From: Oscillospiraceae bacterium
GTDB lineage: Bacteria > Bacillota > Clostridia > Oscillospirales > Ruminococcaceae
Reading direction: 5' to 3'
Assembly: GCA_031281115.1 (NCBI GenBank)
Contig: JAITFV010000273.1
Coordinates: 1-8,936 of the forward strand
Length of the DNA stretch: 8,936 nt
Program-made: the position numbers and the translations under genes
Part shown: positions 5,979-8,936 of the stretch, piece by piece
Numbering within the stretch: position 1 is the first letter of the stretch
How the letters are laid out: each line of letters starts with the position of its first letter
Notes under the pieces: model-generated
Told to the model about the DNA's origin: nothing
Database searches by the model: none
The model's input: only the letters and a program-made list of their open reading frames with translations

Positions 5979-6023
5979 TATTCCTCCAAGGACATATTAG
6001 CGATTTATAATCGTCCTAACAAT

Positions 6024-6060
6024 AAAGAAACCTTGACATAAATTGTCAGGGTTTCTTTTT
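6024..6060 (+). terminator. Intrinsic terminator
   Basis: A 15-bp stem (6024-6038 with 6044-6058, one G-U) with a 5-nt loop, ending in TTTTT (6056-6060). It should end transcription of the dockerin gene and the first small surface gene. Confidence 0.9.
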
Positions 6061-6095
6061 CGCAAAGAAATTGAAAATTTTACCTGCAAATAAAT

Positions 6096-6132
6096 AAATC
6101 CTATCGGCACATAATAAAACCGATAGGATTTT
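6096..6132. terminator. Second terminator-like hairpin
   Basis: A perfect 12-bp stem (6096-6107 with 6120-6131) around a 12-nt loop, with TTTT at 6129-6132 rightward and ATTTATTTATTT leftward. It could back up the terminator at 6024-6060 or act in both directions. The T-run is short and there is no gene immediately to its right on the minus strand. Confidence 0.5.
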
Positions 6133-6173
6133 CCTATATAAAAACGAATGAAAGGTACGAACTTAAAAAAAGC

Positions 6174-6214
6174 TTGAAATAAAACCTCGTTTATCGGGGA
6201 AAATGTTGTTTCAA
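6174..6214 (+). promoter_or_regulatory. Nested leader hairpin before the second small surface gene
   Basis: TTGAAA (6174-6179) pairs with TTTCAA (6209-6214), and inside it CCTCG (6185-6189) pairs with CGGGG (6195-6199). It ends about 15 nt before the AAAGGA ribosome binding site (6230-6235). No good promoter was found in 6132-6239, although this gene sits behind two terminator hairpins. Confidence 0.3.
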
Positions 6215-6239
6215 ATAGTGTTTGTGCAGAAAGGACATT

Positions 6240-6785
6240 ATGAAAATGAAGAAGTTTGTTTTATGCTTAACGGCAGCCCTCGCTGCTTTCACGTTGGCGG
6301 CAGGCGCATCTGCGTTACACCTTATTGAAGACGGGAATGTTGCGGAGCTGATAGTCGATAATTCCGGCGACGTTGATGGTGTGCTCATTCTCGAAATGAG
6401 CGAAGGTCTCAGTCTCACGCGAGACCCGCAGTCTCCCGGAGGAGCATTGGTAGTATACAATGCCGAAAACGGAAGAATGGTAGTTGCGGGGCTTGGTCTG
6501 GAAGCCGGGGACGCGGTAATCAGATTGACATTTGACGGCGCAGGGACATTCACAATAGCAGGCGAGAGCGGTTCTTTTGACGGAATCGGACTTATCACGG
6601 GTGAAATAGGAGAAGTTGCACCCCCTGACATCACTCCCGAACCTGAGCCTGAACCGCAACCCGAGCCCGAACCTGAGCCGCAACCTATAGAAGAAAACCC
6701 AAAAGGCGGCGTAGTGCTTGCAATCGTTCCCGCACTCGCAGCAGCAGCGGTAGTGGCTATTTCCCGCAAAAAGGAATTGTTATAG
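6240..6785 (+). CDS. Small surface protein, paralogue of the 5460 gene
   Basis: A 181-residue protein with the same plan as its neighbour: signal peptide 1-26 (likely cut after GASA); acidic beta-rich domain about 27-125; proline-glutamate-glutamine stalk 133-149; NPKGG at 153-157; hydrophobic segment 158-174; then SRKKELL. Shared blocks with the 5460 product include EDGN near the mature N terminus, GD(V/F)DG, a TF-(D/E)-DG-type strand before SGxSGS, and a nearly identical anchor (AIVPAL, then an alanine run, then (T/S)RK). The middle differs clearly, so the duplication is not recent. ATG 6240 is chosen for the AAAGGA box 4-5 nt upstream; ATG 6246 two codons later is also possible. Its signal-peptide coding DNA shares an exact 18-base stretch (6252-6269) with the third small gene (7153-7170). 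Function unknown; surface anchoring is inferred. Confidence 0.8.
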   Translation: MKMKKFVLCLTAALAAFTLAAGASALHLIEDGNVAELIVDNSGDVDGVLILEMSEGLSLTRDPQSPGGALVVYNAENGRMVVAGLGLEAGDAVIRLTFDGAGTFTIAGESGSFDGIGLITGEIGEVAPPDITPEPEPEPQPEPEPEPQPIEENPKGGVVLAIVPALAAAAVVAISRKKELL

Positions 6786-6809
6786 CAAATTGCGTAGACA
6801 TTGAGATAA

Positions 6810-6841
6810 ATTCAATAAACCGGTTTATTGAATCTTAGTAT
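6810..6841 (+). repeat. Hairpin repeat, copy 1
   Basis: ATTCAATAAAC (6810-6820), CG, GTTTATTGAAT (6823-6833) make a perfect 24-bp palindrome, followed by CTTAGTAT (6834-6841). It lies 25 nt after the stop of the second small surface gene. Copies 2 and 3 follow at intervals of 132 and 144 bp. Confidence 0.7.
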
Positions 6842-6857
6842 TAAGTTAAACGAGTAT

Positions 6858-6873
6858 AATACCAAACTCCATT
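6858..6873 (+). repeat. 16-bp direct repeat, copy A
   Basis: AATACCAAACTCCATT is repeated exactly at 7077-7092. Copy A is the left arm of a 13-bp hairpin; copy B instead leads into hairpin repeat copy 3, so the two repeat families are joined in different ways. Confidence 0.75.
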
Positions 6874-6937
6874 TGTTAAATGGAGTTTGGGGATTCCGCG
6901 CTTGCGAGCGCGGGCGCTGTCGCAACAGCGCCATCCC
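6862..6937. repeat. Compact multi-hairpin cluster
   Basis: A perfect 13-bp stem with a 3-nt loop (6862-6874 with 6878-6890) is followed by a three-way junction. GGGAT (6890-6894) pairs with ATCCC (6933-6937) and encloses CCGCGCT/AGCGCGG (6896-6902 with 6907-6913) and GCGCTGT/ACAGCGC (6914-6920 with 6925-6931), each with a 4-nt loop. It encodes no protein. It could be a structured RNA or a palindromic mobile repeat. Confidence 0.6.
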
Positions 6938-6941
6938 TAAA

Positions 6942-6973
6942 ATTCAATAAACAAGTTTATTGGATTTTAGTAT
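6942..6973 (+). repeat. Hairpin repeat, copy 2
   Basis: ATTCAATAAAC (6942-6952), AA, GTTTATTGGAT (6955-6965), then TTTAGTAT (6966-6973). It is the same as copy 1 except at the centre and in a G-for-A change in the right arm, which still allows G-U pairing in RNA. Confidence 0.7.
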
Positions 6974-6987
6974 AAATATAGCAACAG

Positions 6988-7012
6988 AAAATCCCCCGCT
7001 TGGGGGATTTTT
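6988..7012. terminator. Strong intrinsic terminator
   Basis: AAAATCCCCC (6988-6997), loop GCTT, GGGGGATTTT (7002-7011), then another T. The sequence is nearly symmetric, so it could work in both directions. Rightward it would stop read-through from the second small surface gene and isolate the third. Confidence 0.85.
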
Positions 7013-7049
7013 CATTTAATAAATTAAGCAAGCCGGTGAACAATAAAAT

Positions 7050-7070
7050 CGGCAGGAATTTTTTCTGCCG
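7050..7070. terminator. Hairpin, possible leftward terminator
   Basis: CGGCAG (7050-7055) pairs with CTGCCG (7065-7070), extendable by three inner pairs. Reading leftward it is followed by ATTTTATT; rightward there is no T-run. No leftward gene is seen to its right before the terminator at 7653-7691, so its use is unclear. Confidence 0.4.
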
Positions 7071-7076
7071 AACATG

Positions 7077-7092
7077 AATACCAAACTCCATT
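7077..7092 (+). repeat. 16-bp direct repeat, copy B
   Basis: An exact copy of 6858-6873 (AATACCAAACTCCATT). Its last bases overlap the left arm of hairpin repeat copy 3. Confidence 0.75.
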
Positions 7093-7117
7093 AAACGAGT
7101 TTATTGGATTTCAGTAT
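7086..7117 (+). repeat. Hairpin repeat, copy 3, in the leader of the third small gene
   Basis: CTCCATTAAAC (7086-7096), GA, GTTTATTGGAT (7099-7109), TTCAGTAT (7110-7117). The right half matches copy 2 in all but one base; the left half is changed by its fusion with the 16-bp direct repeat. It ends about 30 nt before the chosen start codon at 7147, so it must influence or form the leader of that gene. Confidence 0.65.
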
Positions 7118-7146
7118 GAGAACAAATGAAAGGGCATATCGAAAAT

Positions 7147-7623
7147 ATGAAAAAGTTTGTTTTATGCTTATTCGCGGCTTTTGCTGCTTTTACACTGGCA
7201 ACCGGAGCTTCTGCCGTTACCGGCACGAACAGCAGCCGTGGCGGTGTTATAGGCGCGACGGAGAATATAGTGGGCGGAGCAGTTGAAGGCGCTGAAAATA
7301 TAGCAGGCGGCGTTGTACGCGGCGCGGAGAATATAGCAGGCGGAACGCATGGCAACAGAACACACGGCAATCATACAACACACGGCAACCACGTAACACA
7401 CGGAAACCATAGGGTTGATGATAATAAAGACGGTGTTCACCCGATACCCCACGGTCATGAAAGCGCAGCACGTAATGAACACGCTCGCGGAAATAACGTT
7501 CACAACCCCCGTGACGACCGCAACCCCTCAACAGCAGTAGGTTTCGGGATAGTTGAAATGGCAACAATAGGCGTGACTATGCTTGGTACCGCAGCGATTG
7601 CAGGCGGAAAAAAACGCCGGTAA
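7147..7623 (+). CDS. Small surface protein with glycine-rich and histidine-rich repeats
   Basis: A 158-residue protein with no family I recognise. Signal peptide 1-23 (likely cut after GASA) closely matches the 6240 product; an 18-base stretch (7153-7170) is identical in DNA. The mature part is unrelated: residues 36-66 are about three 11-residue repeats built on GAENIAGGVV, and residues 67-88 hold four THGN(H/R) repeats. In all, 12 histidines lie between 68 and 119, suggesting metal binding. The tail NPSTA (126-130), hydrophobic segment (131-154, with one Glu) and KKRR again resemble a sortase signal. ATG 7147 is chosen because it aligns with the paralogue's MKK start and follows AAAGGG (7129-7134), though 12 nt is a long gap; ATG 7126 would add seven residues with a poor ribosome binding site. 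Isolated by terminators on both sides. Function unknown. Confidence 0.75.
   Translation: MKKFVLCLFAAFAAFTLATGASAVTGTNSSRGGVIGATENIVGGAVEGAENIAGGVVRGAENIAGGTHGNRTHGNHTTHGNHVTHGNHRVDDNKDGVHPIPHGHESAARNEHARGNNVHNPRDDRNPSTAVGFGIVEMATIGVTMLGTAAIAGGKKRR
7252..7410 (+). repeat. In-frame coding repeats of the His-rich protein
   Basis: 7252-7344 carries about three units of 33-36 bases with the core GAGAATATAG or GAAAATATAG followed by a glycine-rich stretch. 7345-7410 carries four units of 15-18 bases with the core CACACGGCAA or a close variant. Both keep frame, so unit number could change by slippage without breaking the gene. Confidence 0.7.
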
Positions 7624-7652
7624 AACGGCAGCTGACAATTAATGTTATTTTG

Positions 7653-7691
7653 AAAGAATCCTCTGTATTATAAATACAGGGGATTCTTTTT
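7653..7691. terminator. Terminator shared by convergent genes
   Basis: A 17-bp stem (7653-7669 with 7673-7689, one G-U) with a 3-nt loop, ending in TTTTT (7687-7691). It ends the His-rich gene from the left. Its left side on the minus strand (TTTCAAAA) is a modest T-run for the Rel gene, whose stop codon is only 8 nt away at 7699-7701. Confidence 0.85.
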
Positions 7692-7698
7692 GTATATA

Positions 7699-8936
7699 TT
7701 AGCTGTCCCGCCTCGCCGCTATAATTACTCCCGGGATTTTTTGCAGTTTCGCGATGATACTTTTCAGCTGTTCGACGTTTGCGATTTCGAGCGCGATTCC
7801 GAGACAGACGTTTTTATTCTTGAGCTTCCGCGTGATAAATTCGTCTATCGACAGCTTGTTCTCAAAAATAACGCTTGAAACATTCGCGATTAAGCCCGGT
7901 CGGTTCTCGGCAATCACGTCAATAGAGGCACGGTAATAAAGGTCATTGAAATGCACCCACGAAACATTAATCAGGCGGTCGTCGTCTTTATTGCATATGT
8001 TTGCGCAATCGCTTTTATGCACGGAAACGCCGTAGCCGCGGGTGACGAAACCTTTGATTTCATCGCCGGGCAGAGGAGTGCAGCAGCTGGCAAACTTAAC
8101 TAAGCAATTGTCAATACCTTCAACGACAACACCATTGGATTGCCGCTTTGCTATACTATCGCTTAAATCAACATAGATTATTTCGGGTATATTTACGTCA
8201 TCGTTTATGCTCGCATTATAAAGCTCGTTCATTTTGTGAATGACGCGGGTCATTTGAATCCCGCCGTAGCCTATAGCCGCGAAGAAGTCATTAATTTCTT
8301 CAAAGCGCAGTTCTTTTGATGTTTCGGAAATCAAGTCGTCGCAGAAAGGCACATTGCTGTTTTTTAACTTCTGCACGAGCATGTTTTTACCTTCGGTTAT
8401 GTTTTCGGAGCGGCGCTCTTTACGGAACCATGCTTTGATTTTTAATCTGGCTTGGCTGGTTTTCACGATGTCGAGCCAGTTACGGTTGGGGCCGTAGGAA
8501 GAAGAATTCGTCGTCACTATTTCCACTATATCGCCTGTTACGAGCTGATACTCGAAATTTACGATGCGCCCGCCGACTTTCGCGCCGGTCATTCTGTTGC
8601 CTACCTGCGAGTGAATGGCGTAGGCGAAGTCTATGACGGTTGCGCCAAGCGGCAGTGTGATTATATCGCCTTTTGGAGAGAATACATAAACATCATCAGT
8701 GGCGAGGTCGGTTTTAATCGCTTCGGCAAGATGCTCGCTGCTGCCGTCAACATCGCTCTCCCGGTGCTGGTCAAGCACATGGCGGAGCCATTCAAGGCGT
8801 CCTGTGTCGTCGTGCTTCTGTGTTGCTGCTAAACCGGCTTTATACTTCCAGTGCGCGGCAACGCCGTACTCGGCGGTATTATGCATTGCATCGGTGCGGA
8901 TTTGCACCTCGAAGGGTATAGCTTCCCTGCTTACCA
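7699..8936 (-). CDS. relA: RelA/SpoT-family (p)ppGpp enzyme, C-terminal part
   Basis: The 411 visible residues are the C-terminal half of a long Rel protein; the gene enters from the right edge, so the N-terminal hydrolase and most of the synthetase are outside. Visible residues 1-32 hold the end of the synthetase (PFEVQIRT at 7-14, then AEYGVAAHWKYK). Residues about 80-142 are the TGS domain (DDVYVFSPKGDI), followed by a helical region to about 245. The conserved-cysteine domain has C277, C284-C285 (CCTPLPGD) and C310. The ACT domain is about 334-409 (RASIDVIAENRPGLIANV). Long Rel proteins make and degrade the alarmone (p)ppGpp, sensing uncharged tRNA on the ribosome through this C-terminal half. 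The GTG at 8907 is an internal valine codon, not the start. Firmicutes usually carry one bifunctional Rel, but hydrolase competence cannot be judged here. Convergent with the His-rich gene. Confidence 0.93.
   Translation of the reverse strand, partial: VSREAIPFEVQIRTDAMHNTAEYGVAAHWKYKAGLAATQKHDDTGRLEWLRHVLDQHRESDVDGSSEHLAEAIKTDLATDDVYVFSPKGDIITLPLGATVIDFAYAIHSQVGNRMTGAKVGGRIVNFEYQLVTGDIVEIVTTNSSSYGPNRNWLDIVKTSQARLKIKAWFRKERRSENITEGKNMLVQKLKNSNVPFCDDLISETSKELRFEEINDFFAAIGYGGIQMTRVIHKMNELYNASINDDVNIPEIIYVDLSDSIAKRQSNGVVVEGIDNCLVKFASCCTPLPGDEIKGFVTRGYGVSVHKSDCANICNKDDDRLINVSWVHFNDLYYRASIDVIAENRPGLIANVSSVIFENKLSIDEFITRKLKNKNVCLGIALEIANVEQLKSIIAKLQKIPGVIIAARRDS

Noticed and set aside
5390..5995. 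Leftward open frames opposite the 5460 and 6240 genes with Gly-Ser repeats
   Set aside because: The Gly-Ser runs are the reverse reading of the Pro-Glu codon repeats; no start signals.
6828..6860. TTGAAT and TATAAT as a promoter
   Set aside because: The spacer is 21 nt, too long for a normal sigma-A promoter, and TTGAAT is part of the hairpin repeat.
6810..7117. CRISPR array
   Set aside because: Only three imperfect copies with spacers over 100 bp that contain terminators and other palindromes; no cas genes in the window.

Overview
The window looks like a chromosomal segment of a low-to-moderate GC Gram-positive bacterium, most likely an uncultured member of class Clostridia (Firmicutes). 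The evidence is GGAGG-type ribosome binding sites, strong A/T-rich sigma-A promoters, many intrinsic terminators, a dockerin-bearing secreted protein, secreted proteins with sortase-like C-terminal anchors, and a long Rel-type (p)ppGpp enzyme. The order Oscillospirales is a guess from the style of these proteins and cannot be proven here.

Layout, left to right. At 1-700 there is the start of a leftward gene (edge), a 3'-terminal remnant of a tyrosine-recombinase integrase (138-398) with its own terminator, and a leftward tRNA-Ser(UGA) (602-687) with promoter and terminator. The integrase remnant abuts the 3' side of the tRNA, the classic geometry of an element integrated at a tRNA. At 700-1372 there are no protein genes but two strong divergent promoters. 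The leftward one reads into a 6S-like long-hairpin RNA candidate (741-879). The rightward one has perfect consensus and reads into about 240 nt of stacked multi-branch hairpins (1035-1277) ahead of purD. At 1373-2662 is purD (GAR synthetase). At 3014-7623 is a block of four secreted proteins, all on the + strand: a 774-aa FIVAR-like/dockerin protein, two small paralogous proteins with a short beta-rich domain, a Pro-Glu stalk and an NPKGG-type anchor, and a His-rich glycine-repeat protein that reuses the signal-peptide end of its neighbour. At 7699-8936, convergent to these, is the C-terminal part of a RelA/SpoT-family protein running off the right edge.

How the parts may work together: the secreted block reads like a surface-display set. 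One dockerin protein has no recognisable catalytic domain, and three small stalk proteins appear designed to be fixed at the envelope. Whether the short beta-rich domains have a reduced cohesin-like fold that meets the dockerin is speculation, but it is testable. The intergenic spaces are unusually rich in palindromes, including a hairpin repeat present three times at 6810-7117. Enzyme names come from motifs read directly; RNA and repeat calls come from hand pairing of inverted repeats and have not been computed or searched.
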